From Cyanophora paradoxa (Eukaryota; Glaucocystophyceae; Cyanophorales; Cyanophoraceae), in assembly GCA_004431415.1 (NCBI GenBank), contig QPMI01000512.1, positions 1 through 60,917 on the forward strand: DNA of 60,917 nt, given 5' to 3'. Below are positions 36,963-45,922 of the stretch, piece after piece. The translations under genes and the position numbers were made by a program. Every line of letters starts with the position of its first letter. Position 1 is the stretch's first letter. Below the pieces are notes generated by a model, which did no database searches, was not told the origin of the DNA, and saw only the letters and a program-made list of their open reading frames with translations.

Positions 36963-37307
36963 CTACTCTTTAGTGATCGCGGCGGCCTTCCGCTCGAGCG
37001 CCTGCTTGATTCCGAAGCTAGCGCTGGTAGCCTTGATTAGCATGTTCGTCTGCCCGTGTGTAAATCCGAGGATGAACATAATTCCGCCGGTGGGGTCGTC
37101 GTCGAAGAACTTGAGAGTGAGCACGTACTTCGAGAGCAGGCCGAGGGAGAGGCCGTTGACGGCGACTTGCGCGGCGAGCTCGGCCGCGTGGCCCGCCCTA
37201 TTTTCGCCTTCGTGCGAGGAGAAGGCGGCGTCGATGAGGGAGCCGGATGCCAGGCCGAGGGCGTACTGCACGATAGCCTGGGAGAGCCCTAGGAGCACCT
37301 TTGACAT
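36963..37307 (-). CDS. Small membrane-associated protein (114 aa)
   Basis: Ala/Leu-rich with hydrophobic segments (VLLGLSQAIVQYALGLASGSL and GIMFILGFTHGQTNML). Starts at ATG 37307 after the AAAATTTCCGAGGCCCC leader. Not recognised; intact. Confidence 0.55.
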   Translation of the reverse strand: MSKVLLGLSQAIVQYALGLASGSLIDAAFSSHEGENRAGHAAELAAQVAVNGLSLGLLSKYVLTLKFFDDDPTGGIMFILGFTHGQTNMLIKATSASFGIKQALERKAAAITKE

Positions 37308-37342
37308 TTTCCTGGGGCCTCGGAAATTTTTAAGGGGCGCGC

Positions 37343-37687
37343 CTAGGCGTCGGAGTCCTCGTCCTCAGTCTCCTCCTCTTCCGAGCTCGATTCCGAGGTT
37401 GCAAAGTCGTCCGGGTCGCGCACGTAAATAACCCTGTCTCCCTCTTCGTCTGTCATCTCTTCCGAGCTGGAATCCTCGCTCCCCAGGGACTCGGCCGCGG
37501 CCTCGTCCGCCGCCTCCGACGTGAGGCACTCCCAGTTAATTCCCAGCGCGTCGCAGATCCTCTCCAGGGCGCTGCTGACCTCGCCGTCGTTAAAGGGCGA
37601 GGAGGGGTCGAGGCTCGCCTCCAGGAGGCAGTCGTAGGCGATGGACTCGACGCGGAAGACGGAGGCGATGTGGGCGCTGGGAGACAT
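37343..37687 (-). CDS. Acidic hypothetical protein (114 aa)
   Basis: The N-terminal 60 residues look folded (RICDALGINWECL); the C-terminal half is strongly acidic with Ser clusters (ESSSEEEETEDEDSDA), which could be phosphorylated. The leader GATTTTTTCTGAGGCC is upstream. Might act as a histone- or DNA-mimicking or scaffold protein; that is speculation. Confidence 0.5.
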   Translation of the reverse strand: MSPSAHIASVFRVESIAYDCLLEASLDPSSPFNDGEVSSALERICDALGINWECLTSEAADEAAAESLGSEDSSSEEMTDEEGDRVIYVRDPDDFATSESSSEEEETEDEDSDA

Positions 37688-37713
37688 GCTTACGCACGTG
37701 GCCTCAGAAAAAA

Positions 37714-38780
37714 TCAGGCGAGGCCGCGGTGCTTCCTGAAATTATCTATCATGCCTAGGAGCGTCTTGTCCACCGTGCCGTCGTCCGGGCCCACGAGATT
37801 TTCTCCGTTGACGGTTTCGCCCTCCCAGTACTCCTTGGATCCGATTCGGAACGGGGGCGGCTCCTCGGCCTTGTAGACGTACAGAACGTCCAGAGGGTTC
37901 GTAGAGTTGTTGGAAGAATCGATGATAAGGCAGTGGTTATCCTGCGTGTATTTATCGAGCAGGTAGTAGAAGGCGCGCTGGGATATGATGTCGCCCCACT
38001 CCTTTGCGAGGGCCTCGCGCTGCATCGCCTGCGAGCACTTGAAAATGACAGCCAGATCAGTATTGGAGCGCAGGACGGGATTGATGCCCTTGGCATACTG
38101 CGTCGTGATAAGGGTCATGATTTTGTAGTGGCGCCCCGCCACGAACAGCTCGTTGAGGGCCTCGTCGTACCGCAGACGCGAGTCGGAAATCACGTCGTCG
38201 AGCAGCACGAAAAATCGCGGATCGACGGGATCTTCCTTTCCGGCCAGCACGTCTTCCGACTTATTGTGCTGCATGATCGCCTGCTGCCTCCTGAATAAAT
38301 GGAAGAGCACCCCGGGTTGTACTTGGGCCAGATGAAGCGCTGCGGGATGTACTGCTTCCAGTACCCGTTCAGGCGATCGGTCTGGCTGATTACGATACCC
38401 CCCGGGAAGGTGCCGGAGAGGTTGAACATGAGATCGCGAAGGAAAAAGGACTTGCCCGTGCGCCGCTTGCCCACGCAGACGACGGTGGCGTCGGGCTTGA
38501 CGGTGTTCACGTCGAACCACTTAAGTTCGGGCAGGCAGGCCATGCGCTCGATGCCGCCCGTCTTCGAGTTGTCGAGGAAGGCGTTGACCTGCTCGGGCGT
38601 GAGCTGCATGCCGTCCTCTGTCATGCCCATGGCGCAGCTGGCGCCGGCGGCGGGGGCGGTGCCCGAGCCCGAGCCGAGGCCTGGCCGGCGGGGCGGGGCC
38701 GCGGGCGCTGCGCCTGCGGGCTGGGCGGCCTGGGGCTTGGCCGCCTTCGGCTTCTTCGGCTTCTTGGGGTCCTTGGCCAT
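37714..38780 (-). CDS. A32-type genome-packaging ATPase, one frameshift
   Basis: Starts MAKDPKKPKKPKAAK with a Lys/Ala/Pro-rich arm of about 70 residues. Walker A is VCVGKRRTGKSFFL, the variant usual in nucleocytoviruses. Walker B is RFFVLLDDVIS, and the sensor region reads YKIMTLITTQYAKG. The frame changes near 38308 in a GGGG run (…WPKYNPG then VLFHLF…). It is about 355 codons and encloses the packaging motor core. It diverges from the resolvase gene at 38818. The assignment is strong; the indel looks like a homopolymer error. Confidence 0.85.
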
Positions 38781-38795
38781 TTTACCCCCTTCATT

Positions 38796-38814
38796 CAGAT
38801 TTTCTTGTGACCTC
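38796..38814. promoter_or_regulatory. Viral leader motif between ATPase and resolvase genes
   Basis: CAGATTTTCTTGTGACCTC lies four bases from the resolvase ATG. The divergent ATPase starts 16 bases away on the other side. Confidence 0.4.
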
Positions 38815-38817
38815 GGA

Positions 38818-39294
38818 ATGAAGATTCTCGGCGTGGATGTGGGGGTCATTAATTTCGCCTGGTGCCTCATCGAATTCGATCCGCAGACAAAGGAATCCCA
38901 GATTCTCGACTGGCAAAAGATCGCCCTCTTCCCGTCTGCGCGCTGCTGTGGCCGCCTGGTTGCGCGCCTGGTGGAGGTTACTAGCGCTCATAGCGCCTTC
39001 GGCCTTCCCGACCAGATCGCGATCGAGGGCCAGAGGACGGGAATCAATCGCTGCATCGAGTGCACGCTCCACGCCCTCCTGTACGGGCGTGCGCGCATCG
39101 TGAGCCCGCGCGCCATCAAGCACTTCTTCAAGATCTCGAACCCGAGCTACAAGGAGCGCAAGCGCGGCGCCGTGGACAAGTGCCGCGACCTCGTACCCGC
39201 CCAGCTCTCGGAAATCGCGGATCGAAACGGCAAGCTAGACGACCTCTGCGACGCCTACTTAATCGCCCTCTACGCCGCCCTCAATCCGTTGTGA
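38818..39294 (+). CDS. RuvC-like Holliday junction resolvase (A22-type)
   Basis: 158 codons, intact. The RNase H fold acidic residues are in place: Asp 6 in ILGVDVGVINFAW, Glu in DQIAIEGQRTG, and the Asp pair in DDLCDAYLIAL near the C-terminus. Length and motif order match poxvirus/NCLDV A22-type resolvases, which cut branched DNA before packaging. It sits head-to-head with the packaging ATPase, which fits that role. Confidence 0.8.
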   Translation: MKILGVDVGVINFAWCLIEFDPQTKESQILDWQKIALFPSARCCGRLVARLVEVTSAHSAFGLPDQIAIEGQRTGINRCIECTLHALLYGRARIVSPRAIKHFFKISNPSYKERKRGAVDKCRDLVPAQLSEIADRNGKLDDLCDAYLIALYAALNPL

Positions 39295-39326
39295 TCCCAT
39301 TGTGATTTCTAGGCCCCGCCCGCCAG

Positions 39327-39491
39327 ATGGGATCTTCGTGTCGCAAGCCCAGGCCCCTCTGCTGTGAAATCTGCCGCCTGCCGCAGACCAAGCGCGGCTG
39401 GGTGCTCAAGGCGGGCGTCTACGTCTGCTGCGCCCGGTGCGCCGTCCGCTACTACGCACTTTTTTCTGAAGGCTGCTACATCCGTAGCTAG
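39327..39491 (+). CDS. Small zinc-binding protein (54 aa)
   Basis: MGSSCRKPRPLCCEICRL and VYVCCARCAVRYY contain two CxxC-like pairs. The leader GTGATTTCTAGGCCCC precedes it and it ends one base before the next gene. A complete frame with this Cys spacing and packing is good evidence despite the length. Confidence 0.55.
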   Translation: MGSSCRKPRPLCCEICRLPQTKRGWVLKAGVYVCCARCAVRYYALFSEGCYIRS

Positions 39492-39492
39492 C

Positions 39493-39888
39493 ATGGAGCA
39501 CGCCCACTACTGCTTCAAGTGCCGTTCCAACACCAAGCTCGCCAACGTCGAGGTGCGTACCAGCAAGAACAACCGCCAGGTGGCCGTCGGCTCCTGCACG
39601 CAATGCAGCGGCCGGGTCTCGCGCTTCATGCGCCGGGTCCTCGAGGAGGGGGCCCGGGAGACCAGCCCCCCGCCGCAGCGCCCCCAGGTGGCCCACGCCA
39701 CTGGCCCGGCCGCCGGCTCGAGCCAGGCACCGGCAGCCCCTACGGTCCCGAAGCCCCCCGCGGCGCCCCGGGCGAAGAAGACGGCGGCGCCGGCGGACGA
39801 CCTCGCGCCCACCGAGAACCAGACGCAGAAGCGCCAGCGCGCGCCGAAGAAGGCGGCGAGCGAGCCCGCGATTGCAGTTCAGATGTGA
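39493..39888 (+). CDS. DUF5679-like zinc protein with basic tail
   Basis: 131 codons from MEHAHYCFKCRSN. This start is preferred to the upstream frame at 39364 because of the preceding gene. The first 48 residues have CFKC…NRQVAVGSCTQCSGRVSRF, the layout of DUF5679 domains common in large DNA viruses. The rest is Pro/Ala/Lys-rich with KKTAAPADD and KRQRAPKK, which could be a nuclear localisation or DNA-binding tail. Middle of three consecutive small zinc genes. Confidence 0.6.
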   Translation: MEHAHYCFKCRSNTKLANVEVRTSKNNRQVAVGSCTQCSGRVSRFMRRVLEEGARETSPPPQRPQVAHATGPAAGSSQAPAAPTVPKPPAAPRAKKTAAPADDLAPTENQTQKRQRAPKKAASEPAIAVQM

Positions 39889-40133
39889 TTCGGCGGCGCA
39901 ACTGCCCCTGCCACTGCTTCGTCTGCGACTACCCCCCCACCTGCTTCCCCGGCCACCTGCAGTTCGGCCACGAGATCACGGTGGCGCGCGTGGGCGGGCG
40001 GGCCCGCCTCGTCTGCAGGCGCTGCGCGCGCGGCCTCTTCGCCGACTTTCGCAGGATCCGCGACAGGGAGCTCACGGGCAGTATTTCTAAGTCCCTCCCC
40101 AAATTAAGAAATGGCCTCCCTGCTGTTCGATAG
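39885..40133 (+). CDS. Third small zinc-binding ORF, start uncertain
   Basis: The frame contains CPCHCFVCDY and VCRRCARGLF, a clear Cys pattern. No ATG is available in frame near the beginning; a GTG at 39885 overlaps the previous stop (ATGTGA), so either a non-standard start, a fused product or an indel is implied. The end overlaps the next gene by 23 bases. Confidence 0.45.
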   Translation: MIRRRNCPCHCFVCDYPPTCFPGHLQFGHEITVARVGGRARLVCRRCARGLFADFRRIRDRELTGSISKSLPKLRNGLPAVR

Positions 40134-40374
40134 GGATATGTACCAAATGCGCAACCACTTCGAGGGCATCTACCCGCCGCGCGTGCCGCAGGAGCAGTTT
40201 CCACGCCCGCACTACACGGACCACCGCACGCACGGGCTGAGCAGGCCTGGGGCCGCCCAGCTGCTGCAGCACCACGGGGGCGCGGCGGCGGAGCGCGACT
40301 GGTCGCCCCTCTGGATTATAGCGGGGATCCTGGTGGGGTACCTCCTCTTCCGACCCAGTGTAATTTCTCAGTGA
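40111..40374 (+). CDS. Small C-terminally anchored membrane protein (87 aa)
   Basis: Hydrophilic, Arg/His-rich N-terminal part (MASLLFDRDMYQMRNHFEG), then a single membrane segment close to the end (WIIAGILVGYLLF). The tail-anchored layout is common for virion membrane proteins. Leader TATTTCTAAGTCCC is at about 40083. Not recognised. Confidence 0.6.
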   Translation: MASLLFDRDMYQMRNHFEGIYPPRVPQEQFPRPHYTDHRTHGLSRPGAAQLLQHHGGAAAERDWSPLWIIAGILVGYLLFRPSVISQ

Positions 40375-40386
40375 CCCCGTACCCCG

Positions 40387-40725
40387 ATGTCTCGATCTGC
40401 CCCTTACTGGGCCCCAATTGATACGCAAATTGAGATGCTGCGCGCTCGCATGCAGAAGCTGACGCTCGAAGAGGATCCCACGGATGTGCCCGAGCTGAAG
40501 GCGGGGCTGACCACGCTGCCGACGGATATCGTCGAGAACATTCGCGATTGGGTGTACAGACTGCAGGGCGAGGTCCGTGCACGGCTCTGGCAAATCGTGA
40601 TGGGGCAGAGGGCCGCGGCCTACCGTAGCTTCGGTGACCAGAGGGACGCGGCCACGCGCAGGTGGGAGAGACAGTTCCCCGAGACGTACGGGGGCGCGAA
40701 CCCATATTTTTCTGGTAACGGTTAA
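40387..40725 (+). CDS. Hypothetical protein (112 aa)
   Basis: Intact and mainly helical (QIEMLRARMQKL; DIVENIRDWVYRLQGEVRARL). It follows the leader TAATTTCTCAGTGACCCC by 16 bases and precedes the next gene by two. No motif recognised. Confidence 0.55.
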   Translation: MSRSAPYWAPIDTQIEMLRARMQKLTLEEDPTDVPELKAGLTTLPTDIVENIRDWVYRLQGEVRARLWQIVMGQRAAAYRSFGDQRDAATRRWERQFPETYGGANPYFSGNG

Positions 40726-40727
40726 AT

Positions 40728-41006
40728 ATGCCGGAGCCGCAGAAAAAGCCCGCGAAAAAGGCGCCCACGAACGGGCAGGAGAAGCCGACAAAGGCGGAGG
40801 TGAAGGAGGCGAAGGAGAAGCTGAAGGGCCCGCCCGAATTTCCAAAGGGGCCGAAGCCGCTGTACGAGGACGTCTCGCCCGGCGAAATATTCGTGGCGAT
40901 GCGCCCGACGAAGCAGGGGAAGAAGGGCGGCGACAAGAAGGACGGGAAGGACGACAAGGCCAAGACCGATAAAATTTCAAAGCCCACCCCTAAGAAGAGC
41001 AAATGA
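40728..41006 (+). CDS. Lys-rich basic protein (92 aa)
   Basis: Very basic at both ends (MPEPQKKPAKKAP; KKDGKDDKAKTDK) with a short folded-looking centre (YEDVSPGEIFVAM). It may bind or condense DNA. Its stop overlaps the start of the next gene (ATGAGG), suggesting co-transcription with the structural genes downstream. Confidence 0.5.
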   Translation: MPEPQKKPAKKAPTNGQEKPTKAEVKEAKEKLKGPPEFPKGPKPLYEDVSPGEIFVAMRPTKQGKKGGDKKDGKDDKAKTDKISKPTPKKSK

Positions 41007-42856
41007 GGGGGCTCGCCTCGCGTTTCGCGCCCCGCAACGTGCTGGCGGTCCCGGGGGGCGGGGACTCGCACATCACGCCTTTCGAGAGCGAGAAGTACGC
41101 GCGCTTCCAGCAGATGGCAAAGACGGCCTTGCACCGATCCGACGACGTGCGTCGTATTGAGGATAGGCAAAAAGTCGATAAACTTGCAGAGGTAGAGGCG
41201 CAGGCAATTGCAAATGCGTACTACATCAACAAGTTCAAAGACATGGAACAGGAAATCGACGGAGAGTATGAGGAGGGCTTCCGCGCTTGGCTCATGGGCC
41301 AATCTGCCTTCACGTCTGGAACAAAAGCGCTGGGGGCCGGTGCCTGCAACGTGGACGGTAAGAATCTTACCGTTCTACCGGGCGTGCGTGAATTTTGCAT
41401 GTCGAAGGAGGACCAAGTCACGGAATTTTTGAAGCGCAAGAAGAGACTTGAGACGCTCGGCCCAATGAACCTTGACGATGCCTACTATTACTACAAGTAC
41501 ATTATCAATGGCGAAGAGTTCAAACCCACTAGCATTTACGCACACGCGGAATTCCCCGACGGCAAGCCACCCGATTATTCGGAGAGAAATACATACAAAC
41601 CCTTTGCCCAGGCCGATCCGCCGGACGAAGACGATGAAGGCCCCGGGCCCAACGAGAGTCGCCAGCGCGATGAACGTGCAGAGATCCGACGCCTGAGCAA
41701 GAACCTCTCGCGGCTCAGCGGAATTTTAGAGAAGGAGAGGGACCAGCGTGCACGGCTTACGCAACGCGACAACGATGCCGTCGATGAGCGCGGCGTTCAG
41801 GCCCTTAACGGGAATGGCGCCAAGGAAGCGCTCATCCAGGCAGAGCTGCCGTACAAGAAGCCGAGCGTGGCCTTTCGCGCCCCCCGCAGGCCAAGGCCGC
41901 CCCCCGGCGGCGGAGACCGCGATGTAGATATGGGCGATGGAGGAGGACGGCCCAGCGGCGCGCCACCGAGGCCGCCGCAGACGCCCCCACTGGCGCCCCA
42001 GCCCGGCCCTTCCCAGCCCCCGGCGACGGTGGCCAGGCCATCCGCGCCCCCCGCGGAGCAGCAGCCCCCGCCCCCGCCCCCGCCCGAGCCGCAGGCGGGG
42101 CCCTCGCGCCCGCCAGAGGTGGTAGCGGCCGAGGCTGCGGCCACGGCTGCGGCCAACGCCGTCGCGCAAACTTTTGCCCCGGCGATGGCTGTACCCCAGC
42201 TCTTCGATCCCGGTCAGGGGCCCTCGTCACCGCGCGCGCCCATCGAGAACCTCATCGATCCCAAAGAGAAACGCAAGGGGGGTTCGAAGCAGGGCGCCGC
42301 CGCATCCATGCTTCTGCAGGGTTACAACAGGCGCACGGACATAGCCAGCGAACGGTTGGGACAGGGCCGCGAAGAAGTGCTCGCAAAGCGGCGCAGCGGC
42401 ACTGCGGAGCAGTACCGCGCCGTCGTAAGGGAAGACCATCGCCAGGAACTGGAGGCGGCGGTGGGCCCGCCAGTTGCGATGGAAGAAGAGGCTGTGAATG
42501 AGGCTGTGCAGGCACTCGAGGCAAGCATCGCGAACGAAATCGAAATGGAAGATGCACCCGAGACTGCCGAACGTGAAGCCATCCAAATGGAGGAGGACCT
42601 CAAAGCGGCAAAGGTGAGAGTCGTGTTCGACGAGCTCGTGGCGAAGGTTCAGCGAGCCGACAATCTGGAAGAGTTCCAAAAGACGGAATTGAAGAAGAGG
42701 TTCGTGATAAAAGCAAAGATGCTGCTGGACTTGCCGAACGACATAATCGAGGCCGTTCCCGAAATTGCAATTCGAAAGTTCATGAGGGGTGACTTCGACG
42801 CGCGTAGCCTGTACAAGGTTGCCGAGCAAGTGAAACGGGCTGGCGGTGCCTCGTAA
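41003..42856 (+). CDS. Large Pro/Ala-rich structural-type protein (617 aa)
   Basis: Intact. The N-terminal 270 residues are helical and charged (KYARFQQMAKTALHRSD). Then comes a long Pro/Ala segment (RPRPPPGGGDRDVDMGDGGG), followed by a helical C-terminal region (VVFDELVAKVQRADNLEEF). It lies directly before the major capsid gene in the same direction. A scaffold or minor virion protein is likely. The many minus-strand frames across the Pro-rich part are shadows. Confidence 0.6.
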   Translation: MRGLASRFAPRNVLAVPGGGDSHITPFESEKYARFQQMAKTALHRSDDVRRIEDRQKVDKLAEVEAQAIANAYYINKFKDMEQEIDGEYEEGFRAWLMGQSAFTSGTKALGAGACNVDGKNLTVLPGVREFCMSKEDQVTEFLKRKKRLETLGPMNLDDAYYYYKYIINGEEFKPTSIYAHAEFPDGKPPDYSERNTYKPFAQADPPDEDDEGPGPNESRQRDERAEIRRLSKNLSRLSGILEKERDQRARLTQRDNDAVDERGVQALNGNGAKEALIQAELPYKKPSVAFRAPRRPRPPPGGGDRDVDMGDGGGRPSGAPPRPPQTPPLAPQPGPSQPPATVARPSAPPAEQQPPPPPPPEPQAGPSRPPEVVAAEAAATAAANAVAQTFAPAMAVPQLFDPGQGPSSPRAPIENLIDPKEKRKGGSKQGAAASMLLQGYNRRTDIASERLGQGREEVLAKRRSGTAEQYRAVVREDHRQELEAAVGPPVAMEEEAVNEAVQALEASIANEIEMEDAPETAEREAIQMEEDLKAAKVRVVFDELVAKVQRADNLEEFQKTELKKRFVIKAKMLLDLPNDIIEAVPEIAIRKFMRGDFDARSLYKVAEQVKRAGGAS

Positions 42857-42881
42857 AATTTTCTCAACGCACCCCTAAACC

Positions 42882-44327
42882 ATGGCTTCCGCGCTCATCT
42901 CCGCCCCCACCACCGCCCTCGCGCAGTCGCTCCTGAGCTCGAACTCGTCCGTGCACGTGAACGACTCCTTCGACACCGCGACGCCCTTCGTGGACGAGGT
43001 GCTGGAGGTCAGCCCCGTCCAGAGCGGCATCAGCTTCGGTCAGACCCTCGATTTCATCATCCCGCACTCGGCGCCCCTCATCAACGATATTTGGCTCAAG
43101 GTTAAGCTGCCTGCGGTGGCCTCCGGCAAGATTTACCTCCCGAAGGCCGGCCTCATCCTGCTGAAGAAGGTGAAGGTTTTCGTGGGCACGCAGCTCGTCC
43201 ACGAGTACGAGGGCGCCTACGATGCCATCTACGACGAGCTCGAGCAGGATCGCTCCGTTCCGCACACGGTCAACCTGATCAACGAGTGCTGGGCGACGCA
43301 GGTTCTGCTGCGCCGCTCCCAGCGGGCGCAGGTGCTTCACATCCCGCTCCGCGTTCTCACCGGTTACGGTCGCAAGTTCGCCGTGCCCCTCTACAAGCTC
43401 CGCGGCTCGGGCAACGACCTCAAGATTCAGATCACGTACGCGAGCCACAAGGATGTTACGGCCACCTGGGTCACCACCGGTCTCCACACCGACAGTGGCC
43501 TGGCGGCGACCACCGACCTCGATTCGAAGCTCGTGCTGCGCTACACCCACGTGAGCCCGTACGAGCTCAGCCTCCACCCCAACAGCGTCACGTGGGCTGG
43601 CAAGTACATGCAGTCGTACAACGTGCGGTTCACGAGCGGCACGAGCTTCCGCCTGCCGTTCACTGGCGTCTGCTACGAGATGGTAATTGTCGTGCGCGAT
43701 GACGCCGCGACGGACAAGGGGTTCAATTTCTGGAAGTTCCGCCCCTTGAGCAAAATCGACCTCAAGTGCGACAACATCAAGGCGCTCGACAGCTCTGTTC
43801 ACGATGCGCATTTCCTGCGCACCGCCATCGCGAACCGCGAGCACCGCAACGTGCCCACGCGCAAGTACCTCGAGCTGCTGCAGGGCTTCGCCGACAACAC
43901 CGACGCCAACGGCGCAAAGGCCCTGGCGGAGGCGCCCGATTCGTCGTATGGTGCCAACGAGGTTTCCATTATTAATGCGCTGCGCAATGCCCTTCACCCG
44001 CACCCGTGGTCGGGCAACGACACCACTGTCACCGACCTCGACACCCAGGATTACAACAACAGCGACATCATGCCAGCGGTGCAGAACGGCGCGGCAACCG
44101 CCGCCTCCGCTCAGTACGGCACCGAATTCATCTACGCTATTCCCTTCGGCACCGAGGTGGCAGACGACACCAAGATGTTCGGCGGCCTCGACTTCGGCGC
44201 CTTCAAGACGATCGAGCTCACGCTCACCACGGCGAAGACGCTGACGACGCCGATCGCCGACATCTACTGCCGCTACTACAACGAGATCAGCTTCATCAAC
44301 GGCGGCGCCTACCGCCGCTTCCATTAG
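42882..44327 (+). CDS. Major capsid protein (double jelly-roll), intact
   Basis: 481 codons. The early segment (DFIIPHSAPLINDIWLKVKLPAV) matches the first strands of nucleocytoviral capsid proteins. ILLKKVKVFVGTQLVHEY and the later SYNVRFTSGTSFRLPF fit the between-barrel region, and the C-terminus ends in YYNEISFINGGAYRRFH. Length is normal for the group. The leader AAAATTTTCTCAACGCACCCC lies upstream. It would form the trimeric capsomer. The 486-aa minus-strand frame at 42864-44324 is a shadow with biased composition. Confidence 0.8.
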   Translation: MASALISAPTTALAQSLLSSNSSVHVNDSFDTATPFVDEVLEVSPVQSGISFGQTLDFIIPHSAPLINDIWLKVKLPAVASGKIYLPKAGLILLKKVKVFVGTQLVHEYEGAYDAIYDELEQDRSVPHTVNLINECWATQVLLRRSQRAQVLHIPLRVLTGYGRKFAVPLYKLRGSGNDLKIQITYASHKDVTATWVTTGLHTDSGLAATTDLDSKLVLRYTHVSPYELSLHPNSVTWAGKYMQSYNVRFTSGTSFRLPFTGVCYEMVIVVRDDAATDKGFNFWKFRPLSKIDLKCDNIKALDSSVHDAHFLRTAIANREHRNVPTRKYLELLQGFADNTDANGAKALAEAPDSSYGANEVSIINALRNALHPHPWSGNDTTVTDLDTQDYNNSDIMPAVQNGAATAASAQYGTEFIYAIPFGTEVADDTKMFGGLDFGAFKTIELTLTTAKTLTTPIADIYCRYYNEISFINGGAYRRFH

Positions 44328-44416
44328 ATTGCCAGCTAGCCAGAGTGTGAGGGGGCGAGCCTCGGCCGCCGATTTGAACCAATAAATTTTCCCACTGGGA
44401 TCCTAACCGAGGCACG

Positions 44417-45535
44417 ATGACGAAGGGCCATTCCATGATGGACATTGGGGAGGGCTCTAAGAAGCAGCGCCAGTCGCTGAAGAACGACCTGAAGGGCGAG
44501 GTGACGGGCATCATTGAGAAGTATGCGCCCGGCACGATCCTACCCGAGGTGCACGTCACAGATCCGGGCAAGGCGGACATCTACACGCCGGAGGATCAGG
44601 CGCGGGGCCTCGGGTTGACGGCCCTTCCCACGAAGACCCTGCCCGCGATGAAGTACACCCCGCAGATGGAGAAGCTGATGCGGATGGGCATTCGGCAGCA
44701 GCTGCAGAATGCCTATCCCAACCGCCAGATCAACGAAGAGGACGTCGAGAATGCGTTCGCGCTGCGGAAGGAAATCATGATTCGCGATTTCGACCAGTGG
44801 GCCATGACGGCCTTCGACCTGAAGCAGCCCGGCGTGGCTAAAATGCTCGAGGAATATTACCCCGAGCTGCTCGAGCGAATTACGAACATGATCGAGCAGG
44901 ATATCGAAATTCAGCGTTTCGATAAGTACCAGAAGGTTTTCTTCCCGATGAACTACGACGATCTCGTCATGAAGTGGGCACGCGAGCGCGGCTGGATCAA
45001 GACGATGGAAGAAATCGAGAAGGAGAACCTGCTGGGGCCCGCCGGGCGCTACGGCCCCGTCGATGCTGCCGGCAAGGGCGGCTTCCGCGCCGGCTACACG
45101 CCCGACCTCTCGCCCATGTTCAACGCGCAGACGGCGAACATCAGCAGCGAGCACAACAGGCCGTACGGACGGAACGACGTCGACTTCAGCAAGGGCAATC
45201 CCTTCGGAGCAATGCTCATGGACCAGCAAGGCACGCGGGGCCCTGCGCTGCCGACGGCATGGCCGTATGCGGACCAGAATCTGCTGCCGAGGGTGGTGAA
45301 CCCCAACAATCGCGTAGGGAAAGACTTTACAACCTCGGATCAGCGCGAAGCTCTCAACCAGGTGCGACAGGAGGGTACTGTCGCAGGGATGGAAACCGAC
45401 GATCAGTTCGACATCCAAAAGGCATTCCAAGCCATGGTCGTGGAGACTCAGGACAGACAGAAGAACATCCGACGGGAAACCAACGCACGCATGGCGGAAA
45501 TGTACCAAAAGGCGGCGGCATCCCTGGCCCGCTAA
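44417..45535 (+). CDS. Putative minor virion protein (372 aa)
   Basis: Intact and mostly helical with a Pro/Gly-rich stretch in the middle (GRYGPVDAAGKGGFRAGYTPD). It follows the capsid gene in the same direction after a leader (AAATTTTCCCACTGGG). No signal or membrane segment. I do not recognise a family; position suggests a virion component. Confidence 0.6.
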   Translation: MTKGHSMMDIGEGSKKQRQSLKNDLKGEVTGIIEKYAPGTILPEVHVTDPGKADIYTPEDQARGLGLTALPTKTLPAMKYTPQMEKLMRMGIRQQLQNAYPNRQINEEDVENAFALRKEIMIRDFDQWAMTAFDLKQPGVAKMLEEYYPELLERITNMIEQDIEIQRFDKYQKVFFPMNYDDLVMKWARERGWIKTMEEIEKENLLGPAGRYGPVDAAGKGGFRAGYTPDLSPMFNAQTANISSEHNRPYGRNDVDFSKGNPFGAMLMDQQGTRGPALPTAWPYADQNLLPRVVNPNNRVGKDFTTSDQREALNQVRQEGTVAGMETDDQFDIQKAFQAMVVETQDRQKNIRRETNARMAEMYQKAAASLAR

Positions 45536-45557
45536 TTTCTAAAGCCCCCTTAGCGAC

Positions 45558-45887
45558 ATGGCAGCGACGGAGGCGACGCTGGGCGAGCAGATCGAGGCGC
45601 GCTGGGGCCGCTTCCTCGACCTGCTGGAGCCGGAGGCCAAGGAGCCGGGGGTGCGGGCGCAGATCCAGTCGCTGCGCGGCATAGGCGCCACGGCGGTCAT
45701 CGTTCTCTTTAGGAGGCACATCAACGCGGAGGCCGAATTAATTAAGGCGCGGGACGACGGAGTTTTCGAGAAGCTGCCGCAGGAGTACGCCTCGGCCGTG
45801 CGCTCGCTCTTCTACGGGAGCGGGCCCGAGCTGCGCGAGAAACTGTGGCTTTACATCGAGCTCTTCGTCGAGCTGACGTCGGAGTAA
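45558..45887 (+). CDS. Hypothetical protein (109 aa)
   Basis: Helical and Glu/Arg/Leu-rich throughout (MAATEATLGEQIEARWGRFLD). Start supported by the leader TAATTTCTAAAGCCCCC. Not recognised; intact. Confidence 0.55.
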   Translation: MAATEATLGEQIEARWGRFLDLLEPEAKEPGVRAQIQSLRGIGATAVIVLFRRHINAEAELIKARDDGVFEKLPQEYASAVRSLFYGSGPELREKLWLYIELFVELTSE

Positions 45888-45922
45888 AAATCCGAGGAAA
45901 TTTCTAAGGGGCAAGCGTAACC

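Noticed and set aside
42864-44324. 486-codon open frame on the minus strand
   Set aside because: It lies exactly antisense to the major capsid gene, is full of Val/Arg/Glu runs, and reflects high-GC third-position bias.
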